Source of the DNA: Flavobacteriaceae bacterium UBA6268
GTDB lineage: Bacteria > Bacteroidota > Bacteroidia > Flavobacteriales > Flavobacteriaceae
NCBI GenBank assembly: GCA_002440705.1
Contig: DJVA01000027.1
Location: forward strand, 1-60,977
Direction: 5' to 3'
DNA length: 60,977 nucleotides
In this document: positions 33,750 through 41,252 of the stretch, piece after piece
Layout of the letters: each line of letters starts with the position of its first letter
Numbering within the stretch: the first letter of the stretch is position 1
Program-made: the position numbers and the translations under genes
The notes under the pieces: generated by a model
What the model was told of the DNA's origin: nothing
Databases searched by the model: none
Seen by the model: the letters and a program-made list of their open reading frames with translations, nothing else

Positions 33750-34580
33750 ATGCAACGCCTCTCTGTAGACGACATCATTCAAAAAATTCAAAACGAGGAA
33801 TGCTTCGATGCGGTTGCCGAAGATTACTCCTTCACGTTGAAAATTGAAAAATACGTGCATTATGTGTGCGGTGCGGTGCACGACGGACATCAATTCCGCA
33901 AGGAGCTCTGGAAAAACTGCCTCCATTCGGAATACGAACGTTGGTTTGAAGAGGATCCCTGCACCAAAACGTTCGTAAAAAGCCATCCTATTGTTATTGC
34001 GGGATGCGACAGCCGGTTTGAATACGACCTCAACCGTCATCCTGATAATGCCATTTATGAAGATGCTTGGGGAAAAAAATTGTGGAAAGCACCCCTTTCT
34101 TGGGAGCAGCATGATAGGAGTATTCAGAAACACGACAATTTTTACAATGTTGTAGATGCGCTCATCAGTAAATTGGAAGAAAAATTTGGCGTCGTTGTAG
34201 TCTATGACATGCACAGTTACAACTGGCGGCGTTGGGATCGGGAAGTCCCGGTTATTAATCTAGGAACCCAGAATATCGACAATGAGCGTTTTGGGACCCT
34301 GATTGAAAATTGGAGGGAATCCCTTTCGAAATTGGAATTACCGTATGGTATGCGTGCTACTTCAAAACTTAACGATACGTTTTTTGGTAATGGATATTTC
34401 TTGAAATTTATTACCAAAAACTTTTCAAATACCTTAGTTTTGGCAACTGAATTCAAAAAAATATACTGTGACGAGCTTACTCAGGTTATTTTCCCTGAAG
34501 TAGTGGCGGCAATCGAGACCCAACTTCGTGAAAAGCTACCCCAACACGCAGAAGCCTTTTACCTCGCACATAGACCGTAA
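33750..34580 (+). CDS. N-formylglutamate amidohydrolase-family hydrolase
   Basis: 276 residues matching the FGase family, with visible motifs PIVIAGCDSRFEYDLNR, VVVVYDMHSYNWRRWD and PVINLGTQN. Classical members remove formate from N-formyl-L-glutamate in histidine breakdown, but no hut gene is present here. Close members of this branch lie next to ATP-grasp and QEGLA genes, and FGases share a fold with zinc carboxypeptidases. The substrate may therefore be an acylated glutamate or peptide product of the operon. It is placed 27 bp after the ligase and 1 bp before the peptidase. Confidence 0.82.
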   Translation: MQRLSVDDIIQKIQNEECFDAVAEDYSFTLKIEKYVHYVCGAVHDGHQFRKELWKNCLHSEYERWFEEDPCTKTFVKSHPIVIAGCDSRFEYDLNRHPDNAIYEDAWGKKLWKAPLSWEQHDRSIQKHDNFYNVVDALISKLEEKFGVVVVYDMHSYNWRRWDREVPVINLGTQNIDNERFGTLIENWRESLSKLELPYGMRATSKLNDTFFGNGYFLKFITKNFSNTLVLATEFKKIYCDELTQVIFPEVVAAIETQLREKLPQHAEAFYLAHRP

Positions 34581-34581
34581 C

Positions 34582-35745
34582 ATGATTTCAACCGAAGCAC
34601 TTATTGAGGCCTATCCCAACCTTTATAAAATTGATAGAGAACTGCATCGATTGGTCCAAAGGATCGAGATGCTGGACTACATCAACCCCATCAATATTGA
34701 ACAGGAAAAGCGCAATTTCTTTGCTTCCAAGTACAATGTAAACCCCAACTTCAAGTATCGGAAAATCGATTTCAATGCGCATAAGCTCCAACAAGCTTTG
34801 TTTTCGCAGGATATTGATAGTATCAGGGATGAAGACACCCGCAAGTTTTACCGCGAGGTCATCTACGATTATTCGGGGCTCATTCAGTGTATTGAGACCA
34901 TTGGAAAGGGGGAGAAATTCTATTTTAATGTGTTGAAATCGTTTGGGACACCTACCGATAAAGATGTTGAAAACGCCCGTTTCATTCTGCATTTTAAGGA
35001 TGAGCCCTTCAATCAGGAACTATTTCCTGTATTCAATGCCGATGAAGCGCTGCAGTACTTTCAGGAATTCTCGAAGCGTTTTGAGTTTACGTACCAAGTG
35101 AAAATGTCGAATAAAATTTCGGCAGCGGCCATGGTGCAAAACAATACCCAAACCCTGTTCTTGAAAAAAAACCACCGGTTCAGTGCCAACCAGTTGAAGG
35201 TGCTAGCCAACCACGAAATTGGGGTGCACATGGTTACTACTTTTAACGGGATCGTTCAGCCCTTAAAGGTTTTTCATAACGGTTTTCCCAAAAATGTGGA
35301 AACCCAGGAGGGGTTGGCCGTTTTCAGCGAGTACATGAGCGGATGTTTGACACTATATCGTCTCAAGGAACTTTCGTACAGGGTGATTGCCGCCGACAGT
35401 TTGCGCAAGGGATTTAATTTTTGCGATACCTTCGACCTGCTTCACAACCAGTACAAGTTAAACAGGGAGGAGTCTTACAACATTTGCCTGAGGGCGCATC
35501 GCGGAGGTGGATTTACCAAAGATTATACCTATCTTACAGGGTTGAAGAAAGTGTACACCTACTACAAAAAGAAAAAAGACCTGAATGTATTGCTTTCCGG
35601 AAAAGTGAATATTGGCAATGCAGACCTTATCACTACATGGAAAGAAAAAGGGTGGATCGCAGAAAATCCGTACCATAACTTTGCTTTCGAAGTCTGTAAC
35701 AATGAAAGCCGGACCATTGACTTTATTTTGGAGAATTTAAAGTAA
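34582..35745 (+). CDS. DUF1704 / QEGLA-motif metallopeptidase (MATCAP-like)
   Basis: 387 residues. The zinc motif HEIGVH (211-216, HExxxH) and the downstream QEGLA (242-246), which provides the third ligand Glu, define the DUF1704 family. Databases name it flavohemoglobin expression-modulating QEGLA motif protein, from an old indirect observation. Eukaryotic DUF1704 members (MATCAP1/2) are tubulin carboxypeptidases that remove C-terminal Tyr or Glu residues, so a carboxypeptidase activity is the best prediction. It has no signal peptide and is thus cytosolic. It begins 1 bp after the amidohydrolase stop and ends back-to-back with the convergent DCC gene. Confidence 0.88.
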   Translation: MISTEALIEAYPNLYKIDRELHRLVQRIEMLDYINPINIEQEKRNFFASKYNVNPNFKYRKIDFNAHKLQQALFSQDIDSIRDEDTRKFYREVIYDYSGLIQCIETIGKGEKFYFNVLKSFGTPTDKDVENARFILHFKDEPFNQELFPVFNADEALQYFQEFSKRFEFTYQVKMSNKISAAAMVQNNTQTLFLKKNHRFSANQLKVLANHEIGVHMVTTFNGIVQPLKVFHNGFPKNVETQEGLAVFSEYMSGCLTLYRLKELSYRVIAADSLRKGFNFCDTFDLLHNQYKLNREESYNICLRAHRGGGFTKDYTYLTGLKKVYTYYKKKKDLNVLLSGKVNIGNADLITTWKEKGWIAENPYHNFAFEVCNNESRTIDFILENLK

Positions 35746-36156
35746 TTATAAAAATTTCTCCTTCAATTCCTGTGTTGGGATCATGCAGCTTTCCCTTTTT
35801 CCGTACCATTTATAGCGGTTACGGGCAATATAGTCGTATACCCAGTTTCTGAGAAATGGCGGAATAATGATAAGCCCGAAGAGCAGGGGATACCCTCCGG
35901 AAAGGAACTTGGCAATGCGCAAAGCCGCTCCCGATTTTGCATAAGCCTTGTCATGGTCTATCAAAATAATGGAGTCGGTTTTGGAGGTGTCGATCCCATG
36001 CATGGTTACTAGTTTTTGTCCCGAATCACTTTGCAGCGCTGCAAACTTAAAGCGGTTTTTCGGGTCGCGTTTGATGATGAAGGTCACCGAGCTGTTGCAT
36101 AGGTTGCATACCCCGTCAAACAATACAATTTTCTTTTTATTGGCTCCTTGGCTCAT
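35746..36156 (-). CDS. DCC family thiol-disulfide oxidoreductase-like protein (DUF393)
   Basis: 136 residues. The hallmark DGVCNLCNSSV carries a thioredoxin-like CxxC (Cys17, Cys20) after a beta strand, and the rest fits the DCC family (RFKFAALQSDSGQKL, YDYIARNRYKWYGKRESC). It is predicted to be cytosolic or membrane-associated through LLFGLIIIPPFL. The activity is inferred from the fold; substrates are unknown. Its ATG overlaps the stop of the mutS2-like gene (ATGA), so the two are translationally coupled. Confidence 0.88.
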   Translation of the reverse strand: MSQGANKKKIVLFDGVCNLCNSSVTFIIKRDPKNRFKFAALQSDSGQKLVTMHGIDTSKTDSIILIDHDKAYAKSGAALRIAKFLSGGYPLLFGLIIIPPFLRNWVYDYIARNRYKWYGKRESCMIPTQELKEKFL

Positions 36157-38309
36157 ACTTTTTCCAATTGCGATAGACTTACATCTGCGGTAAACATCCC
36201 ATAATTTACAATGGCTTTTTGTTTTTCGATGGAATCGATGGTGCCGATGGCATGCCCATCAATCATACGAACCCGATCGCCAATCTTCAGCACTACTTTT
36301 GGTTTGGGGGGCAACTTGGCCGCTTCTTCCTTTTCTTTTTGTTTCCGTTTGCGGATGCCAGCAACCTTACGTGCTACTTCTTTTTCGATTTGTTGGGTGT
36401 TCACCTTTTTGGCTTTTTGTTGGGTGGCGGTCATCTTTTTGCGTTTCGCGTTTTCTTGAAGCACCATCTTAAAGAGCTCATCCATTAAGTCTTTTTTCTT
36501 TTTATTGTTTAAAAACACCGCGGCCAAACTATCAATTTTCTTTCCCAAAGCAATCCACTTTTGATGGGTGTCGTACAGTTCCTGATAACTTTCCAACTTC
36601 TGTTGGATCCGGACATTGGTTTCCTCCAATTGCTTGGTCTCTTCGCGTGTTTTTTGCTCTTCGTTTTTTAAGGATTGTGCTGTTTTTCGTAATTCCGAAC
36701 GCTCTTTTTGCAGGTTCGCAATGGTTTTATCGAACCGAACTTTTCCCCGCTCAATCTTTTTCTTGGCTTTGTTGATAAGGCTGTAGGGGATGCCGTTCTT
36801 TTGTGCCACTTCGAAGGTAAAGGAACTTCCTGCTTCGCCCAAATGCAATTGGTAAAGGGGTTCCAAACTTTTACTGTCAAATTGCATGTTGGCATTTTGT
36901 GCAAAGGGCAGTTCGTTGGCCAACAGCTTTAAATTGGTGTAGTGGGTGGTAATAATGCCAAAGGCTTCCCTTTCGTAAAAAACCTCCAAAAAAGTTTCGG
37001 CCAAGGCACCCCCCAATTCGGGATCGCTTCCAGTTCCGAACTCATCGATCAGAAAAAGTGTTCGGTCGTTGCACTTCTTCAAAAATTGCTGCATTTGCTT
37101 CAACCGGTAGCTGTAAGTGCTTAAATGATTTTCAATGGATTGGTTGTCGCCAATATCGCTCAATATGCGGTCAAAGAGGCAAAATTCACTAAATGGATCT
37201 GCCGGAACCAAAAGCCCGCTTTGAAACATCAGTTGCAGCAGTCCAACGGTCTTCAACGTAATACTCTTTCCTCCGGCATTGGGCCCAGAAATTACTACAA
37301 TACGGTTTTGTGGGTGCAACTCGATGGTTTGCGGAACTGTTTTTTTTCGCTGCTTTTTGTTGGAAAGCAATAACAAGGGGTGAAACGCATGTTTCAAGAA
37401 CAGCCTTCGCTCCTTGGACACAATGGGAAGCGTACCATCCACTTCAATGGCGAATTTGGCTTTGGCATGCCACACATCCACTTGCACCAAGTATTCCTGA
37501 TACTGCCTCAAAAGGGGAGAAAAGGGACGCACTTGCTCGGTGAGGCCTTTGAGGATTCGTTTGATCTCTTCATCTTCCTCATAAAGCAAGTGGCTTAGTT
37601 CGTTGACATAAGACAGTGTTTCTTGTGGCTCGATGTACACAATACTGCCTGTTTTGGATTGCCCCAGCACAGCACCTTTTACCTTTTTTCGGTGCATGGC
37701 CTTCACCGCCAATACCCTTCTGTTTTCCATGATGGATTCCCGAATTTCATCCAGGTAGTCGGCCTGTGCATATTGGCTCAACGCCCTGCCGAAGGAGGCA
37801 TTGATTTGCCCTTTGATGTGCAACAACGCTTTTCGTAATTGTTGCAAGGCAGGGGAGGCGTCGTCCCTAATTTGGCCATACTTGTCTATAATTTTATGAA
37901 TGGCTTCCGAAATTTGCGCGGTGTATTGTACCTGCAAAGCATAGGCCTGTAGGTATTGGTAAAACAGGGCGTTTTTTTTGAAGAAAAGCAATACTTCCTT
38001 GGTAGTTTCCGTAACCGTTAGGATACGTCGGAAGCCTCCAATTTCCAACACACTTCGTTCAATTTCCAGAAGGTGTAATTCTTTGGAAATAGCTTCAAAA
38101 CCATGATTGGGGATTCGGTTTTCGTTATGAAAGGAAGCAGTGAATTCTTTGGTCCGATAAAGCTCGGGCAGCAATAATGCTTCCGTAAAAATCGGGGTAA
38201 TTTTGGATACTGCTTCTCTGCCCAGATCAGTAATGCAATGTCCGGAAACGCATTCCAATACTCTTGGAAATTCAAGGTCTTTTAAGGTATTTTGATGGAT
38301 CTTTCCCAA
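36153..38309 (-). CDS. MutS2-like ATPase without Smr domain
   Basis: 718 residues: helical core (about 1-300), the MutS-type ABC ATPase at about 330-480 (Walker A GPNAGGKSIT, Walker B LFLIDEFGTGSDPELGGAL), a long charged coiled coil at about 500-650 and a C-terminal KOW/SH3-like segment (GDRVRMIDGHAIGTIDSIEKQ). Canonical MutS2 ends in an Smr nuclease domain; here none follows, so nicking activity is not expected. MutS2 family members act in recombination control or rescue of collided ribosomes. The TTG at 38309 (MGKIHQNTLKDLEF) is chosen because a perfect TATTTTTG -7 element at 38345-38352 excludes earlier starts, which would also enter ung. Confidence 0.85.
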   Translation of the reverse strand: MGKIHQNTLKDLEFPRVLECVSGHCITDLGREAVSKITPIFTEALLLPELYRTKEFTASFHNENRIPNHGFEAISKELHLLEIERSVLEIGGFRRILTVTETTKEVLLFFKKNALFYQYLQAYALQVQYTAQISEAIHKIIDKYGQIRDDASPALQQLRKALLHIKGQINASFGRALSQYAQADYLDEIRESIMENRRVLAVKAMHRKKVKGAVLGQSKTGSIVYIEPQETLSYVNELSHLLYEEDEEIKRILKGLTEQVRPFSPLLRQYQEYLVQVDVWHAKAKFAIEVDGTLPIVSKERRLFLKHAFHPLLLLSNKKQRKKTVPQTIELHPQNRIVVISGPNAGGKSITLKTVGLLQLMFQSGLLVPADPFSEFCLFDRILSDIGDNQSIENHLSTYSYRLKQMQQFLKKCNDRTLFLIDEFGTGSDPELGGALAETFLEVFYEREAFGIITTHYTNLKLLANELPFAQNANMQFDSKSLEPLYQLHLGEAGSSFTFEVAQKNGIPYSLINKAKKKIERGKVRFDKTIANLQKERSELRKTAQSLKNEEQKTREETKQLEETNVRIQQKLESYQELYDTHQKWIALGKKIDSLAAVFLNNKKKKDLMDELFKMVLQENAKRKKMTATQQKAKKVNTQQIEKEVARKVAGIRKRKQKEKEEAAKLPPKPKVVLKIGDRVRMIDGHAIGTIDSIEKQKAIVNYGMFTADVSLSQLEKV

Positions 38310-38344
38310 AAGAGGGATTTGTTTTATTTTAGTATTTTGAAGCA

Positions 38345-38352
38345 CAAAAATA
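38345..38352 (-). promoter_or_regulatory. -7 promoter element TATTTTTG of the mutS2-like gene
   Basis: A perfect TAnnTTTG on the minus strand, immediately beside the divergent ung start at 38359. It implies a short leader of about 30 nt before the TTG at 38309. Confidence 0.5.
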
Positions 38353-38358
38353 CAAAGA

Positions 38359-39024
38359 ATGACGGTAACGATGGAGCCTTCGTGGCACGAACAATTGCAG
38401 GAAGAGTTTTCCAAACCCTATTTCCAAAACTTGGTGGATTTTGTAAAGTCTGAATACCAAAAACATAGCTGTTACCCTCCTGGGAAAAAAATATTTTCGG
38501 CATTCGATCATACCCCATTTAATGAAGTGAAGGTAGTCATCATTGGGCAAGACCCATATCATGGCCCTGGGCAGGCGCATGGCTTGTGTTTTTCGGTTCC
38601 TGAAGGCGTGCCTCAACCGCCTTCCTTGCTCAATATTTTTCAGGAACTGTGCAACGATTTAGGGATTCCAATTCCCAAAAGTGGAAATTTAGAACGTTGG
38701 GCCGATCAGGGAATCCTTTTGCTCAATGCGACACTTACGGTAAGGGCCCATCAGGCCGGGAGCCACCAGAACAAGGGTTGGGAGTTATTTACCGATGCCG
38801 CAATCGCCAAACTTTCCAGCGAACGGGAAGGCCTGATTTTTTTACTTTGGGGGGGCTATGCAAAACGTAAGGGCGATAAAATTGACCGAAGCAAACATTT
38901 AGTGCTTAGCAGTGGCCATCCTTCACCTTTAAGCGCCAATCGTGGCTTGTGGTTTGGCAACAAACATTTCAGTAAAATCAATGCTTATTTGCATGAGCAA
39001 GGAGCGAAGGAAATTGTATGGTAG
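38359..39024 (+). CDS. ung: Uracil-DNA glycosylase (family 1)
   Basis: 221 residues, full length. It removes uracil from DNA in base excision repair. The catalytic Asp65 and water-activating loop GQDPYHG, the uracil pocket LLNATLTV and the minor-groove intercalation loop HPSPLS (catalytic His187) are all present. It is divergent from the mutS2-like gene; the two share a promoter region of about 50 bp. Confidence 0.97.
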   Translation: MTVTMEPSWHEQLQEEFSKPYFQNLVDFVKSEYQKHSCYPPGKKIFSAFDHTPFNEVKVVIIGQDPYHGPGQAHGLCFSVPEGVPQPPSLLNIFQELCNDLGIPIPKSGNLERWADQGILLLNATLTVRAHQAGSHQNKGWELFTDAAIAKLSSEREGLIFLLWGGYAKRKGDKIDRSKHLVLSSGHPSPLSANRGLWFGNKHFSKINAYLHEQGAKEIVW

Positions 39025-39036
39025 TATTCGGAAGGG

Positions 39037-39144
39037 TTATTCTTCTTCAGGAAATTCAGCTTCAGTAGTATCGTTGCAACTGAATTGCAATAGCAGGTAA
39101 TTTGTAACCAGTAGTGCCCCCAAGACTATTAAAAACGTTACCAT
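39037..39144 (-). CDS. 35-residue predicted membrane microprotein
   Basis: The frame runs ATG (39144) to TAA (39037). It encodes a hydrophobic helix of about 18 residues (VTFLIVLGALLVTNYLLLQF), a Cys (SCND), then an acidic tail ending FPEEE. The composition, a single membrane span with a short charged end, and the convergent placement between ung and the next leftward gene make it a credible small protein. The Cys-containing QFSC is a poor lipobox. No function is known to me. Confidence 0.5.
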   Translation of the reverse strand: MVTFLIVLGALLVTNYLLLQFSCNDTTEAEFPEEE

Positions 39145-39200
39145 AAACTTAATCAATTACATTCTTAAGATGCTTGCGAAACACTAGGGTTGCGTTTTTA

Positions 39201-40055
39201 TTAAAAAAAATGTAAAATTTCTGAAGGATCCTTCGGGGCTTCAATCAAATCCAGTGCTTTCAATGTGTTTTGAATTCGAGCTACCTCTACATTCGAAAGC
39301 TGTTCCTGGCTCCATTGGGTTATGGACAACCACTTCCGAACATCTTCCAACTGTTGTCCGTACCGATTTGCCAACATTTGGTCGATAGACGGAATGTTTT
39401 TGAATTCAATAGTGGTGGTATTGATGATTTCCAAAATGGTTTTAACGGATGCGGTATCCAATTTCAATACTTCTTCCCTTACGGCAATCACAAAACAGGG
39501 CCAGGGGGTAGGACATTCTCCCACCAAGCGGAAAACCCCTTGATCCACAAAAGGCTTGGTGGTAAATTTTTCCCACATAAAGTAGTCGCCCCTACCTGCT
39601 GGCAAGCCTTCAATTGCCCCTTGGAGGTTTTGGATTACTTCAAATTGAAGGTCTTTTTCAAGGTCCCAGCCCAGTTGCTGCGCATTGATGTAGGCCATGA
39701 GGTGCGAACCACTCCCAAACCGACTGATGGCTGCTTTTGTCCCTTTCAATGCTTCGAGTGTTTCGAAGGGAGCATTTTTTGCCACATGGATGCCCCATAC
39801 GAGCGGGGATTTTACGTACCCCTGCACTATTTTGGAGGGATTTCCATTCACAATGTCACGAACGATGCCCTCTGTAAGGATTACGGCCATATCGATTTCC
39901 CGTTCCCTAAGGGCTTTGTTCATTTGTCCAGTCCCACCGTGGTAATCCTTCCATCGGAGGTTAATACCCTGTTCTTGGTACTCTTTATTGCGCAAAGTAA
40001 GGTACCAGGGAAGATTGAAATGTTCGGGGACACCACCTATTTGAATTGTTTTCAT
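39201..40055 (-). CDS. Substrate-binding-protein-like protein lacking a signal peptide
   Basis: 284 residues with the type II periplasmic-binding fold of the NMT1/THI5/SsuA group: N-terminal GGVPEHFNLPWYLTLRNKEYQEQGINLRWKDY, then MNKALREREIDMAVILTEG and ALKGTKAAISRFGSGSHLMAYI. It has neither a signal peptide nor a lipobox, and no ABC permease or ATPase gene is nearby, so it is probably cytosolic and may be an enzyme or sensor rather than a transporter part. The ATG overlaps the stop of the nucleoside phosphorylase by 4 bp. Confidence 0.8.
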   Translation of the reverse strand: MKTIQIGGVPEHFNLPWYLTLRNKEYQEQGINLRWKDYHGGTGQMNKALREREIDMAVILTEGIVRDIVNGNPSKIVQGYVKSPLVWGIHVAKNAPFETLEALKGTKAAISRFGSGSHLMAYINAQQLGWDLEKDLQFEVIQNLQGAIEGLPAGRGDYFMWEKFTTKPFVDQGVFRLVGECPTPWPCFVIAVREEVLKLDTASVKTILEIINTTTIEFKNIPSIDQMLANRYGQQLEDVRKWLSITQWSQEQLSNVEVARIQNTLKALDLIEAPKDPSEILHFF

Positions 40056-40924
40056 GACCCTAAAATACCTAACGTAAGTTCGATCAGTTTTTGTACTGCT
40101 TTTTCGGGATTGCTGCTGAAGGTGCCATTGGCACGATTGGCCAATATGGCATTTAGAGATAGCGCTTGGTGCCCCAAGAGTTTGGACATGCCATATATGG
40201 CTGCGGTCTCCATTTCCAAATTGGTAATCTTTTTTCCTTGGTATCGAAATGAAGCAATCTTTTCATTTAAATGCGCGTCGTACAACGGCATGCGCAATAC
40301 CCTTCCTTGGGGTCCGTAAAAACCCACATTGGTGGTGGTAATGCCCTTTAGGAACGCTTCCGAAGCAAATTTTGAGAGCAACCCCGCATCGGCTGTAATG
40401 GCATAGGGTTTGGCATTGTTGGGGTTCCATTGGGTGTGGGCAATAAACGCTTCGGAAAAGTCGCGTTCAAAAATAGATTCAGTGTTTCCATAAAAATGCA
40501 ACAAGTTGTCAAAGCCAATTCCCATGGTACTCGCTACAACACTATCGACTGGGATTTCGGGTTGCAGGGCCCCGGAAGTGCCAACACGAACAATCTGAAG
40601 GGAAGTTCTGTTTTTGTTGATGGTACGAGTGGCAAAATCGATATTGACCAAAGCGTCCAATTCGTTCAGCACAATGTCAATGTTATCGGGCCCTATCCCG
40701 GTAGAAATAACAGTAAATCGCTTGCCGCAAAACGTTCCTGTATGGGTTTTGAACTCCCGGTGTTGGGCGCGCACTTCGATGGAGTCAAAAAGGCACGAAA
40801 CCAGTTCCACTCGATCCGGATCGCCCACGGTAATGACGGTGCTGGCCACTTCCCCAGGTTTTAAATGCAAATGGTAAATACTGCCATTGGGATTCAAAAT
40901 CAATTCCGATGCTGCAATGCTCAT
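40052..40924 (-). CDS. Nucleoside phosphorylase (uridine-phosphorylase-like)
   Basis: 290 residues of the PNP/UDP family: TVITVGDPDRVELV (phosphate-binding Arg region), VISTGIGPDNIDIVLNEL, IVRVGTSGALQPEIPVDSVV (family signature) and NLEMETAAIYGMSKLLGH (ribose-binding MetGlu). It cleaves a nucleoside with phosphate to base and ribose-1-phosphate; which base is not certain. Coupled by 4-bp overlaps to the SUI1 gene before it and the SBP-like gene after it. Confidence 0.88.
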   Translation of the reverse strand: MSIAASELILNPNGSIYHLHLKPGEVASTVITVGDPDRVELVSCLFDSIEVRAQHREFKTHTGTFCGKRFTVISTGIGPDNIDIVLNELDALVNIDFATRTINKNRTSLQIVRVGTSGALQPEIPVDSVVASTMGIGFDNLLHFYGNTESIFERDFSEAFIAHTQWNPNNAKPYAITADAGLLSKFASEAFLKGITTTNVGFYGPQGRVLRMPLYDAHLNEKIASFRYQGKKITNLEMETAAIYGMSKLLGHQALSLNAILANRANGTFSSNPEKAVQKLIELTLGILGS

Positions 40925-41250
40925 CCGCCTACTCGTTTGGTTTTAAAACCCTTCTCCTGAAGGAATTTCATGATTTGATCCCTGTAATCGCCTTGTATGA
41001 TGATTTGTTCATTTTTGAAGCTACCGCCTACACTCAACAACTGTTTCAGTTCCTTGGCCAATTGTTTGAAATCACTATCGGCCCCCTGATAGCCTTCAAT
41101 AATGGTTATGGGTTTACCTTTTCTTTTTTCGTATTTGCACAGCAAGGGTGCTTCCTGCAACCAAACAGTAGGTTTTTCAATATTCGCTGTAGGTTCCTCG
41201 CTTGGAACGTGATCGGGAAACAGCTTTTTTAATTGCTCCTGTAAGTCCAA
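40921..41250 (-). CDS. SUI1/eIF1-family translation factor (YciH-like)
   Basis: 109 residues. The SUI1 fold is visible in the C-terminal two thirds: KYEKRKGKPITIIEGYQGADSDFKQLAKELK and SVGGSFKNEQIIIQGDYRDQIMKFLQEKGF. Bacterial YciH can affect start-codon fidelity in vitro, but its cellular role is unclear. It lies 2 bp after the dioxygenase stop and overlaps the phosphorylase start, inside a four-gene operon. Confidence 0.88.
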   Translation of the reverse strand: MDLQEQLKKLFPDHVPSEEPTANIEKPTVWLQEAPLLCKYEKRKGKPITIIEGYQGADSDFKQLAKELKQLLSVGGSFKNEQIIIQGDYRDQIMKFLQEKGFKTKRVGG

Positions 41251-41252
41251 GG

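Noticed and set aside
33750..34580. Histidine-utilisation N-formylglutamate deformylase (hutG)
   Set aside because: No hutH, hutU or hutI nearby, and linkage is with the ATP-grasp and QEGLA genes.
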